A DNA stretch of 32,932 nucleotides, taken from positions 1 to 32,932 of the forward strand of contig NZ_KI421419.1 in assembly GCF_000472285.1 (NCBI RefSeq), in the 5' to 3' direction. Origin of the DNA: Desulfuromonas sp. TF. Lineage in GTDB: Bacteria; Desulfobacterota; Desulfuromonadia; Desulfuromonadales; ATBO01. Below, piece after piece: positions 1 to 7,319 of this stretch (the stretch's first letter is position 1; each line of letters starts with the position of its first letter). A program made the position numbers and the translations under genes. The notes under the pieces are model-generated. The model did no database searches, had not been told where the DNA came from, and saw only the letters and a list, made by a program, of their open reading frames with translations.

Positions 1-255
1 CGCCTGCTGGAGGAAGGGGTGGCCTCGGCCGAGGACATCGACACCGCCATGAAGCTCGGCTGCGGCATGCCGATGGGCCCCCTGGAATTCCAGGATTTCG
101 CCGGCGCCGACATCGGCTACCACGTGGGGAACATTTTCTACGAGTACATGAAGGAAGCCCGCTTCGCTCCGCCGGGGCTGCTCCGCAACATGATCAAGGC
201 CGGCTATCTGGGACGCAAGACGGGCAAGGGGTTTTACGACTACTCCGACGAATAA
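1..255 (+). CDS. 3-hydroxyacyl-CoA (3-hydroxybutyryl-CoA) dehydrogenase, C-terminal part
   Basis: This is the 3' end of a gene entering from the left edge; 84 codons are visible, read from base 1 in frame, ending with TAA. The residues match the C-terminal dimerisation domain of NAD-dependent 3-hydroxyacyl-CoA dehydrogenases: a GCGMPMGP segment near the start and the family's closing pattern KAGYLGRKTGKGFYDY just before the end. The family oxidises 3-hydroxyacyl-CoA to 3-oxoacyl-CoA in the cytoplasm, in beta-oxidation or butanoate metabolism. The Rossmann domain and catalytic His lie outside the window. It sits 46 bases before paaK on the same strand, so it probably belongs to the same operon and may oxidise side chains or ring-opened acyl-CoAs. 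The substrate chain length cannot be told from this fragment. Confidence 0.88.
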   Translation, partial: RLLEEGVASAEDIDTAMKLGCGMPMGPLEFQDFAGADIGYHVGNIFYEYMKEARFAPPGLLRNMIKAGYLGRKTGKGFYDYSDE

Positions 256-301
256 GCCTTTGCGCTTTTCGGCCAACAACCGACCGGGAAAGAGGTGAAC
301 C

Positions 302-1645
302 ATGGCCTGGAATAAAGAAGAAGAGTTCAATCGCAGTGAAATGCGGGACCTTCAGCTCGCGCGCCTGCAGAAAACCGTCAATTACGTTTATGAGAAAAAT
401 CCATATTACAAAAAAAGCCTCGACTCGATCGGAGTTAAGCCGAGTCATATAAAGTCCCTGGAGGATATCCGGATACTTCCTTTCACCACAAAGCAGGACA
501 TCCGGGACAACTACCCCTTCAGCCTCTTCACCGCCTCCCAGGAGGATATCCTCGAGTACCATGCCACCTCAGGCACGACCGGAAAGCCGGTGGTGGTCGG
601 CTACACACGGAACGATCTCGACAACTGGTCCGAAGTCGTGGGGCGGGCTTTTACCGGCGCCGGCATTTCCAAAAACGATGTGGTGCAGAACATCTACGGC
701 TATGGCCTGTTCACCGGCGGACTGGGAGCCCATTACGGGGCCATCCGGGTCGGCGCGTCGGTCATCCCGATCTCCGGCGGCAACACCCAGAAGCAGATCA
801 TGCTGATGCAGGACTTCGGCAGCACCGCCCTGACTTCCACCCCCTCCTTCCTCATGCATATCTTCGAGGTCGGAGATCAGATGGGGGTGGACTTCAAGAA
901 GCTCAAACTCCGCACAGGCGTGCTCGGCGCCGAGCCCTGGAGCGAATCGATGCGCCATTCGATCCAGGATAAGTTCGGCATCAAGGCCTGCGACATTTAC
1001 GGTCTCTCCGAAATCATCGGACCGGGCGTCTCCTTCGAGTGCCGCGAGGCCCAGGACGGCCTGCATATCAACGAAGACTACTTCTACCCCGAGATCATCA
1101 ACCCGGATACGGGCGAAGTGCTTCCCGAAGGAGAGATGGGGGAGCTGGTCTTTACCACCATTACCAACGAAGGCCAGCCGCTGCTGCGCTATCGCACCCG
1201 GGACATCACCCGGCTGACCCGCGAAACCTGCGCCTGCGGGCGCACGCTGGTCAAGATGCAGAGGGTCTGCGGCCGCAGCGACGACATGCTCATTATCCGC
1301 GGCGTCAACGTCTTTCCCTCCCAGATCGAAACGATCATCCTCAAGCGCCAGGGGGTTTCACCCCATTACATGATCGTGGTCAGCCGCAACGGCAGCATGG
1401 ATGAACTTGAGATCAAGGTCGAAGTGACCGAGGATTTCATGGCCAAGGCCGCCGCCGACGTCCTCAAGGGATGCGAGCACGAGCTGCTCGACGACGTGGA
1501 GGCGGTAAGAAGTAAAGTCAATAATCTCAAACGGGATATCAAGGATATCGTCGGCGTCTCCGTAAAGATCACCCTGGTTCCGCCTGGAACGATTCCGCGA
1601 AGCGAAGGCAAGGCCAAGCGGATCGATGACAGGCGGCCCAAATAA
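302..1645 (+). CDS. paaK: phenylacetate-CoA ligase
   Basis: A 447-residue ANL-superfamily ligase of the PaaK type, which activates phenylacetate or a related aryl-acetate to its CoA thioester with ATP in the cytoplasm. The visible signature is the P-loop SGTTGKPVVVGYT at about residues 90-102, a YGLSEIIGPGVSFEC segment, the hinge region YRTRDITRLT followed by a CACGRT cysteine pair, and GRSDDMLIIRGVNVFPSQIE near residue 330. These are typical of PaaK and its IorAB-linked homologues. The start ATG has an AGAGGTGA ribosome site just upstream, and the length is normal. It lies directly upstream of iorAB; in many anaerobes this pairing lets aryl-pyruvate oxidation and aryl-acetate activation share a pathway. 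The exact aryl substrate (phenyl-, hydroxyphenyl- or indole-acetate) is inference. Confidence 0.93.
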   Translation: MAWNKEEEFNRSEMRDLQLARLQKTVNYVYEKNPYYKKSLDSIGVKPSHIKSLEDIRILPFTTKQDIRDNYPFSLFTASQEDILEYHATSGTTGKPVVVGYTRNDLDNWSEVVGRAFTGAGISKNDVVQNIYGYGLFTGGLGAHYGAIRVGASVIPISGGNTQKQIMLMQDFGSTALTSTPSFLMHIFEVGDQMGVDFKKLKLRTGVLGAEPWSESMRHSIQDKFGIKACDIYGLSEIIGPGVSFECREAQDGLHINEDYFYPEIINPDTGEVLPEGEMGELVFTTITNEGQPLLRYRTRDITRLTRETCACGRTLVKMQRVCGRSDDMLIIRGVNVFPSQIETIILKRQGVSPHYMIVVSRNGSMDELEIKVEVTEDFMAKAAADVLKGCEHELLDDVEAVRSKVNNLKRDIKDIVGVSVKITLVPPGTIPRSEGKAKRIDDRRPK

Positions 1646-1671
1646 CGCCCAAGAAAAGAGGGATATAACAT

Positions 1672-3501
1672 ATGAAAAAGAGCAATTCCGCTAAAGAGGC
1701 AACGGCCTTGAACTTCTCTGATTCCGGAAGAAAATCGGAAGAAGCCCGGCCCTTGACGAAGCAGATCATTTCCGGCAACGAGGCTATCGCCCTGGGCTTC
1801 GGCGATTCCGGGGGGGTCTTCGCCTCCGGTTATCCCGGAACGCCCAGTACCGAAACCCTGGAAGAGGTGGCCCGCCTCGGCGAGGTCTACTGCGAGTGGG
1901 CCCCCAACGAGAAGGTCGCCCTGGAGTCGGCCATCGGAGCTTCAATAGCCGGCGGCAGGGCCTTGTCCACCATGAAGCACGTCGGGGTCAATGTGGCCGC
2001 CGATCCGCTGTTGACCCTCAATCACACCGGCGTCAATGCCGGCCTGATTCTCATGGTGTCGGACGATCCGGGGATGCACTCCTCCCAGAACGAGCAGGAC
2101 AGCCGCAACTACGCCAAATTCGCCAAGATCCCGATGCTCGACCCGGCAAACTCCCAGGAAGCCTACGACTTCGTCCGGGCCGGCTTCGAGATCTCCGAGC
2201 AGTTCGACGCCCCGGTGATGCTGCGCACCACCACCCGCATCTCCCATGCCAAGGGACTGGTCCAGCCGAAGGAGAAGATCGAGCCGAAGATCGGCGAATG
2301 GGTCAAGGACGTGCCCAAATACGTCATGCTCCCCAATTTTGCCCGGATCAAGCATCCCCAGATCGAAGAGCGCCTCCTGAAGCTTCAGGAGTTCGCAGAA
2401 ACCTCGGAGCTCAACCGGATCGAGATGGGCGACAAGGATCTCGGCATCATCACCTCCGGCATTTCGTATCAGCACGTCAAGGAGGCCTTTCCCAACGCTT
2501 CGGTGCTGAAGCTGGGCCTGGTTCACCCCCTGCCCCCTAAGAAAATCAAAGAGTTCGCCGGGAGCGTCAAGCGCCTCATGGTGGTTGAGGAACTCGATGC
2601 TATTTTCGAAGAACAGATCCGGGCCATGGGGATTCGGGTCGATATCGGCAAGAACAAAATTTCCTACTGCGGCGAGGTCAATGCTGAAATCATCCGGGCC
2701 GCCGCCGGCGAGTCCGTGAGTGCAAAGGCCATGGCTCCGGTCGAGAAGCTGCCCGCACGCCCACCCGTCTTCTGCTCAGGCTGTGCTCACCGAGGCCTTT
2801 TCACCATTCTGGCCAAGCTCAAGACCTTCGTCTCGGGCGACATCGGGTGCTATACCCTCGGCGCCCTGCCGCCGATGAATGCCATGCATTCGGTGATCGA
2901 CATGGGGGCCAGCATCAGCGCCGCCCACGGCATGGCCAAGGTCAACGCCATCGCCGGCAGAGAGGAGAAGCCGGTGGCGGTCATCGGCGATTCCACCTTC
3001 TTCCATTCGGGGATGACCGGGTTGCTGAGCATGGCCTACAACGGCGGCAATGCCCTGGTCATCATCATGGACAACCGCACCACAGGCATGACCGGCGGGC
3101 AGGAAAACCCCGGCTCCGGCCAGACCCTGCAGGGCACTCCGGCCAAGCAGGTCGAGATCGCCCCGCTGGTCAGGGCCCTGGGGATCGAAAACGTCGCCGA
3201 GCTCAACACCTATGACCTAAAGGAAACTGAGGCAATCATCAAAAAAGGGCTCGAAACCCCCGGCCCCTACGTCCTGATCGACAAGAACCCCTGCATCCTC
3301 CGCTACCGGATCAAGAAGCCCGCACTGACCGTCGATCCAGACAAGTGCACCGGCTGCCGCGCCTGCCTCAAGGTGGGGTGCATGGCCCTGGGCCTGACCG
3401 CCTCCGGCGACAAACCGAAGGTTCGGATCGACCCCAATGTCTGCAACGGGTGCGGTATCTGTAAACAGACGTGCAAATTCGACGCGATGTCCGAGGTCTA
3501 A
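1672..3501 (+). CDS. iorA: indolepyruvate:ferredoxin oxidoreductase, alpha subunit
   Basis: The 609-residue large subunit of an aryl-pyruvate:ferredoxin oxidoreductase, which decarboxylates indole-, phenyl- or hydroxyphenyl-pyruvate to the aryl-acetyl-CoA and reduces ferredoxin. The N-terminal pyrimidine-binding domain carries GYPGTPSTE. The thiamine diphosphate domain has the GDS...N motif at about residues 439-467. A C-terminal ferredoxin domain holds two cysteine sets, C559/C562/C565/C570 and C591/C594/C597/C601, for two 4Fe-4S clusters. The first ~30 residues (low-complexity, Ser/Lys/Glu rich) precede the conserved domain and look like an extension; a start further in cannot be excluded, but AGAGGG lies upstream of the chosen ATG. 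iorB follows after 11 bases, so the two are translated together. Confidence 0.94.
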   Translation: MKKSNSAKEATALNFSDSGRKSEEARPLTKQIISGNEAIALGFGDSGGVFASGYPGTPSTETLEEVARLGEVYCEWAPNEKVALESAIGASIAGGRALSTMKHVGVNVAADPLLTLNHTGVNAGLILMVSDDPGMHSSQNEQDSRNYAKFAKIPMLDPANSQEAYDFVRAGFEISEQFDAPVMLRTTTRISHAKGLVQPKEKIEPKIGEWVKDVPKYVMLPNFARIKHPQIEERLLKLQEFAETSELNRIEMGDKDLGIITSGISYQHVKEAFPNASVLKLGLVHPLPPKKIKEFAGSVKRLMVVEELDAIFEEQIRAMGIRVDIGKNKISYCGEVNAEIIRAAAGESVSAKAMAPVEKLPARPPVFCSGCAHRGLFTILAKLKTFVSGDIGCYTLGALPPMNAMHSVIDMGASISAAHGMAKVNAIAGREEKPVAVIGDSTFFHSGMTGLLSMAYNGGNALVIIMDNRTTGMTGGQENPGSGQTLQGTPAKQVEIAPLVRALGIENVAELNTYDLKETEAIIKKGLETPGPYVLIDKNPCILRYRIKKPALTVDPDKCTGCRACLKVGCMALGLTASGDKPKVRIDPNVCNGCGICKQTCKFDAMSEV

Positions 3502-3512
3502 AGGAGGAGTCT

Positions 3513-4088
3513 ATGGAAACTCTCAATATCGTAATCGCCGGCGTCGGCGGCCAGGGGGTTCTGATGGCCTCCAAGGTACTCGCCGAATGCGCCCTGGTCA
3601 GCGGGCTGGATGTCAAGCAGAACGAAGTTCACGGGATGGCTCAGCGGGGCGGCAGCGTCATCAGCTTCGTCCGCATCGGCGACCGGATTTACTCCCCGGT
3701 GGTCCTGCCGGGAACGGCCGACATCCTGATCTCCTTCGAACCCCTCGAGGCCCTGAGGTATGTCCACTACCTCAAGCCCGGCGGCAGGCTGATTTACAGC
3801 AAGGTCACCATCAACCCCAGCACCGTGGCGGCGGGCCTGGCCGTCTACCCCACCGATGTCGAGGAGCAGATCGCCCGCCTATGCGGCAATGCCCATGGGA
3901 TCGAGGCTCTTTCCATCGCCAAGGAGGCCGGCAACGCCAAGGCCGTCAACATGGTCATGGTCGGCTCGGTGATGAAGAATCTGCCCTTCAAACCGGAGGT
4001 CATCAAGGACGTGGTCAGGGAGGTCTCCAAGGGAAAGGGGGCCGACGTCAACCTGAAGGCACTCGAAGGCGGCGCTGCCGCTGCCTAA
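3513..4088 (+). CDS. iorB: indolepyruvate:ferredoxin oxidoreductase, beta subunit
   Basis: The 191-residue small subunit of the IorAB enzyme. It corresponds to the gamma-type domain of 2-oxoacid:ferredoxin oxidoreductases, with the glycine-rich GVGGQG at residues 10-15 and NEVHGMAQRGGSV near 40-52, the conserved strip of this family. I chose the ATG at 3513 because AAAGGAGG sits 5 bases before it; an in-frame opening further upstream overlaps iorA and has no conserved residues. The length fits the family (about 190-200). It functions only with IorA, which carries the thiamine diphosphate and the iron-sulfur clusters. An inverted repeat lies immediately after the stop codon. Confidence 0.93.
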   Translation: METLNIVIAGVGGQGVLMASKVLAECALVSGLDVKQNEVHGMAQRGGSVISFVRIGDRIYSPVVLPGTADILISFEPLEALRYVHYLKPGGRLIYSKVTINPSTVAAGLAVYPTDVEEQIARLCGNAHGIEALSIAKEAGNAKAVNMVMVGSVMKNLPFKPEVIKDVVREVSKGKGADVNLKALEGGAAAA

Positions 4089-4092
4089 CTCC

Positions 4093-4142
4093 GTGAGGGG
4101 TGAGGAGAAAACTCATAAGATTTGTCACCCCTCACCCCTCAC
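4093..4142. repeat. 13-bp perfect inverted repeat (gtgagggg type) between iorB and the ACT gene
   Basis: The 13 bases at 4093-4105 (gtgaggggtgagg) are exactly reverse-complemented at 4130-4142, with a 24-base AT-richer spacer. The right arm carries the motif twice (ccctcacccctcac). No T-run follows, so it is not a standard terminator. It is more likely a REP-like intergenic repeat or an mRNA hairpin that separates iorB from the downstream ACT gene. An in-frame reading through it would add 26 residues to the ACT protein, but these are not conserved in its paralogue. Confidence 0.7.
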
Positions 4143-4170
4143 GTCTCACCTGTTTCGAAGGGAGGTTTCC

Positions 4171-4623
4171 ATGAAGCTGAAGCAACTCTCCATTTTTCTC
4201 GAAAATGCCCCCGGCCGCCTTTTCGAAACGACCGAGGCCCTCGGAGAGGCGGGCCTCAATTTGAGATCGCTCTGCATCTGCGACAGCTCCCACGACTTCG
4301 GTGTACTGCGGATTCTCGTCTCCGATGTGGCGACGGCACGCCGGGTGATCATGCAGAAGCAACTTCCGGCCCGGGTCGACGAGGTCGTCGCGGCCGAGAT
4401 CGAAGACACGCCCGGCAGCCTGGCCAGGGCCCTCAAGTCCTTCCAGGGAACCAAGGTCAATGTCGAGTACATGTACGCACTGGCCGGAACGGGAATCTCC
4501 TCAGGCAAAGCGGTGATGGTCTTCCGTTTCAGCGACAATGATCGGGCCATCGAGATCCTCCAGGACGCCGGCGTCAAGCTTCTCGATGCCGAGGCCTTCG
4601 GGATCCTCGAAAATCCGAGTTAG
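4171..4623 (+). CDS. tandem ACT-domain protein, copy 1
   Basis: A 150-residue protein made of two ACT domains: one starting at the N-terminus with LSIFLENAPGRL and one from about residue 75 with EDTPGSLARALK. ACT domains bind amino acids and act as small-molecule sensors. Stand-alone double-ACT proteins are often encoded beside paaK/iorAB, so a role in sensing aromatic amino acids or aryl acids for this operon is plausible but inferred. The ATG at 4171 follows GGGAGG and matches the start of the second copy (5701), where the first 17 residues are identical. By hand count the two copies are roughly three quarters identical. No DNA-binding or catalytic domain is present. Confidence 0.88.
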   Translation: MKLKQLSIFLENAPGRLFETTEALGEAGLNLRSLCICDSSHDFGVLRILVSDVATARRVIMQKQLPARVDEVVAAEIEDTPGSLARALKSFQGTKVNVEYMYALAGTGISSGKAVMVFRFSDNDRAIEILQDAGVKLLDAEAFGILENPS

Positions 4624-4630
4624 TTTCTGT

Positions 4631-4673
4631 CCGGAAACTCGTCAGTGTACATTCGGAGTTTCCGGATGTACAC
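4631..4673. repeat. Nested inverted repeats between ACT copy 1 and KPR copy 1
   Basis: A 10-bp perfect inverted repeat (ccggaaactc at 4631-4640, gagtttccgg at 4656-4665) is interleaved with a second pair, gtgtac at 4645-4650 and gtacac at 4668-4673. The two stems are mutually exclusive or pseudoknot-like. The gtttccgg/ccggaaac ends resemble the termini of the elements at 8697-8838, so it may be a shortened member of that family. No T-run follows. Confidence 0.55.
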
Positions 4674-4719
4674 GAGCTAGATCTACACTGTCAGACCCCT
4701 AGTCCAAGGAGTGCGCGAT

Positions 4720-5661
4720 ATGAAAGGTGAAAGCAGCTTCCAGCCGAAAAAATTCGCGGTCATCGGTGCCGGTCCCGTCGGCGGGATCGTCGCGGCCTTT
4801 CTCGCCAAGGGCGGTTACGATGTCACACTCTGCGACGTGATTCCGAGCCTTCTCGAGCCAGCCCTTGATCCCGGAATCCTCATAGAAGGGACCGACCACT
4901 TCCAGGCCAGGGTGACCAGAACAACCACCAACGTCGATGACCTTGCCGATGACCCGCCCGATGTGGTGGTTGTCACCGTCAAGGCCACCGCCCTGCCCCT
5001 GATCGCCTCGGCCCTTGAGAACATCGTCACCGAGGGGCGTTACGTCGTGAGCTGGCAGAACGGCATCGACACCGAACTGGTCCTGGCGGAGCAGCTCGGC
5101 TCCAGAGCGGTCATGCGGGCGGTTGTCAACTTCGGATGCACCCTGGTGAAGCCCGGGCGCATCCACATGTCCTTCCATCATCGTCCCCACTTCCTCCAGG
5201 AGCTCGACCCCGCTTCCAGGGACGCGGCCGTCGGCATCTGCAACGCCCTGACCGAGTGCGGCCTCGATACCCGTCATACCGACCAGATTGCCGACATGGT
5301 CTGGCGCAAGGCGGTTCTGAACTCCTGCATGAATCCCATCTGCGCCGTCACCGGCAAGACCATGGCCGAGGCCATCAGCGATCCGATCATCTTCAACCTG
5401 GTCGACTCTCTCATCAAAGAAGGGGTCGCCGTGGCTCGCGCCAATGAATTTTCCCTCGGCTCGAACTTTTACCCCTATGGCATCAATTACCTGAAAAACG
5501 CAGGGCACCACAAACCCTCCATGCTCCAGGACATCGAGGCGAAGCGGCGGACCGAAGTCGACTACATCAACGGGAAAATCGTCGAATACGGTGCTCAGGC
5601 CGGCATGCCCACCCCCTTCAACACCATGATACGAGGTCTGGTCAAGGCGCTCGAGCCCTGA
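4720..5661 (+). CDS. ketopantoate reductase (PanE/ApbA)-family dehydrogenase, copy 1
   Basis: A 313-residue NAD(P)-dependent dehydrogenase of the 2-dehydropantoate 2-reductase family. The N-terminal Rossmann fold shows GAGPVGG at residues 16-22. The C-terminal helical domain has the catalytic-type pair K197 and N201 (WRKAVLNS) and the family's KPSMLQDIEAKRRTEVDYIN segment near residue 265. I prefer the ATG at 4720, 9 bases after AAGGA, over a GTG at 4711 that abuts the ribosome site. The family reduces 2-oxo acids such as ketopantoate, or oxidises the reverse. Two near-copies inside an aromatic/amino-acid operon argue against pantothenate synthesis as the main role; an aryl 2-oxo/2-hydroxy acid substrate is a reasonable inference. 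Confidence 0.85.
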   Translation: MKGESSFQPKKFAVIGAGPVGGIVAAFLAKGGYDVTLCDVIPSLLEPALDPGILIEGTDHFQARVTRTTTNVDDLADDPPDVVVVTVKATALPLIASALENIVTEGRYVVSWQNGIDTELVLAEQLGSRAVMRAVVNFGCTLVKPGRIHMSFHHRPHFLQELDPASRDAAVGICNALTECGLDTRHTDQIADMVWRKAVLNSCMNPICAVTGKTMAEAISDPIIFNLVDSLIKEGVAVARANEFSLGSNFYPYGINYLKNAGHHKPSMLQDIEAKRRTEVDYINGKIVEYGAQAGMPTPFNTMIRGLVKALEP

Positions 5662-5700
5662 TGCGCAATAGGTCCCCTCTGTCCAGCAAGGGAGATATCA

Positions 5701-6153
5701 ATGAAGCTCAAACAATTATCCATCTTTCTCGAAAACGCCCCCGGCCGCCTGTACGAGGTCACCAAGGCTTTCGGCGATCTCGGCATCAACCTGAGGGCGC
5801 ATGTCATCTGCGATACTACCCATGACTTCGGCGTCCTGCGGATTCTGGTCTCCGATCTCGCAACCGCCCGCGGGATGATCATGGACAAGTACATTCCCGC
5901 ACGGGTCGACGAGGTAGTCGCTACCGAGCTAGAAGATACCCCGGGCAGCCTGGCGGAAGTCCTCAAACTGTTCCTGGGATCCAAGGTCAATGTCGAATAC
6001 ATGTATGCGGTAGCCGGGGGCAAACTGGGAAAAGCCGTAATGATCTTTCGCTTCAGCGACAATGACAAGGCCATCGAGATCCTGCACGCCAACAACGTCA
6101 AGGTTCTCGATGCCGAGGCCTTCGGCATGGTCGAAAGCCAGCCCTCCGAATAA
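5701..6153 (+). CDS. tandem ACT-domain protein, copy 2
   Basis: A 150-residue paralogue of the protein at 4171, with the same two ACT domains (LSIFLENAPGRL at the start, EDTPGSLAEVLK from about residue 78). Long identical runs include HDFGVLRILVSD and KVNVEYMYA. Differences concentrate in the first domain around residues 18-40, the region that normally forms the ligand-binding loop and helix, so the two copies may sense different ligands. The ATG is preceded by GGGAGA at about 5 bases. It follows KPR copy 1 by 39 bases and precedes KPR copy 2 by 11, so it belongs to the second unit of a tandem duplication. Confidence 0.88.
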   Translation: MKLKQLSIFLENAPGRLYEVTKAFGDLGINLRAHVICDTTHDFGVLRILVSDLATARGMIMDKYIPARVDEVVATELEDTPGSLAEVLKLFLGSKVNVEYMYAVAGGKLGKAVMIFRFSDNDKAIEILHANNVKVLDAEAFGMVESQPSE

Positions 6154-6164
6154 GGATTTTTTCT

Positions 6165-7109
6165 ATGACCAGAGAAAGCAACTACCGACCGAAGAGGTTC
6201 GCGGTCATCGGCGCAGGCCCCGTGGGCGGGATCGTCGCCGCCTTTCTGGCCAGGGGCGGCTATGAAGTCACGCTCTGCGACGTCGTCCCCGCCCTTCTCG
6301 AACCGGCCCTCGATCCCGGCATCATCCTGGAGGGGACCGACAACTTCCAGGCACGGGTCGCCAGGGTGACCACCCGGGTGGACGACCTCTGCACCGCCCC
6401 CCCCGACGTGGTCATCATCGCCGTCAAGGCGACGGCCCTGCCCATCATCACCTCCGCCCTTGAAAATTTCGTCGGCGAAGGACGTTACGTCGTCAGCTGG
6501 CAGAACGGCATCGACACCGAACGGGTCCTCTCCCAGTACCTCGGATCGAAACCGGTCATGCGCGCGGTCGTCAATTTCGGCAGCGTGCCGGTGAGCCCCG
6601 GTCACATACGCCTGGCATTCCACCACCGCCCCCACTACATCCAGGAGCTTCATCCGGAGTCCCGGGACGCCGCCGTCGGCATCAGCAACGTTTTCACCGA
6701 ATGCGGGCTCGACACCCTGCATACCGACCAGATTCGTAACATGGTGTGGACCAAGGCGGTCAACAACTCGTGCATGAATCCGGTCTGCGCCGTCACCGGC
6801 AAGACCATGGCCGAGGTCATCAACGATCCCATCCTCTTCAACCTGGTCGACAATCTGCTCAAGGAGGGGGTTGCCGTAGCCCGGGCCAACGAACTCAGCC
6901 TCGGTCCCGACTTCTACCCCGACTGCATCGACTACATCCAGACCGCCGGACAGCACAAACCCTCCATGCTTCAGGATATCGAAGCGGGCCGCTCCACCGA
7001 AGTCGACTACATCAACGGCAAAATCATCGAGTATGCCGCCCGGGCGGGGATGGCCGCGCCGTACAACACGGCCCTTCGCAGCCTGGTGAAGGCCCTCGAG
7101 CCCAAATAA
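6165..7109 (+). CDS. ketopantoate reductase (PanE/ApbA)-family dehydrogenase, copy 2
   Basis: A 314-residue paralogue of the enzyme at 4720, colinear without obvious gaps: GAGPVGG at residues 16-22, K197 and N201 in WTKAVNNS, and the KPSMLQDIEAGRSTEVDYIN segment. Both copies therefore keep the family's cofactor and catalytic residues, which argues that neither is decaying. Differences cluster in stretches such as GCTLVKPGRIHMS versus GSVPVSPGHIRLA near residues 140-152, which may alter substrate preference. The ATG is 11 bases after the ACT copy 2 stop, with AAGGA upstream, indicating tight co-translation. The physiological 2-oxo acid is unknown. Confidence 0.85.
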   Translation: MTRESNYRPKRFAVIGAGPVGGIVAAFLARGGYEVTLCDVVPALLEPALDPGIILEGTDNFQARVARVTTRVDDLCTAPPDVVIIAVKATALPIITSALENFVGEGRYVVSWQNGIDTERVLSQYLGSKPVMRAVVNFGSVPVSPGHIRLAFHHRPHYIQELHPESRDAAVGISNVFTECGLDTLHTDQIRNMVWTKAVNNSCMNPVCAVTGKTMAEVINDPILFNLVDNLLKEGVAVARANELSLGPDFYPDCIDYIQTAGQHKPSMLQDIEAGRSTEVDYINGKIIEYAARAGMAAPYNTALRSLVKALEPK

Positions 7110-7120
7110 TCAGAGTGATT

Positions 7121-7230
7121 TTTTACCACAGAGGCACAGAGACACAGAGACACAGAGAAATTCAACAAGACAGCAGGTTTTCCTCAGTGCTTTCTGTGTC
7201 TCCAGTGAGCGGAGCGAACGGGTGGTGAAA
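7121..7230. repeat. cacagaga-rich intergenic repeat with inverted ends
   Basis: This intergenic stretch starts ttttaccaca and ends ggtggtgaaaa, giving inverted ends. Inside are three cacagaga-type tandem units (about 7135-7158) and, opposite them, ctgtgtctcc (7195-7203), so the strand can fold into a long imperfect hairpin. It interrupts the operon between KPR copy 2 and the CoA-transferase. Similar accacagag...ctctgtggt elements are, to my recollection, common in intergenic DNA of Geobacter-like bacteria; I did not search for it. It contains no convincing gene. Confidence 0.6.
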
Positions 7231-7319
7231 AGATCTTGGATTAATACCACCTACGAAACTTACCGATAATCGGATACGACATCGCTCCTGAGCGGGGCGG
7301 AAGGAAAGGAAGGACCATC

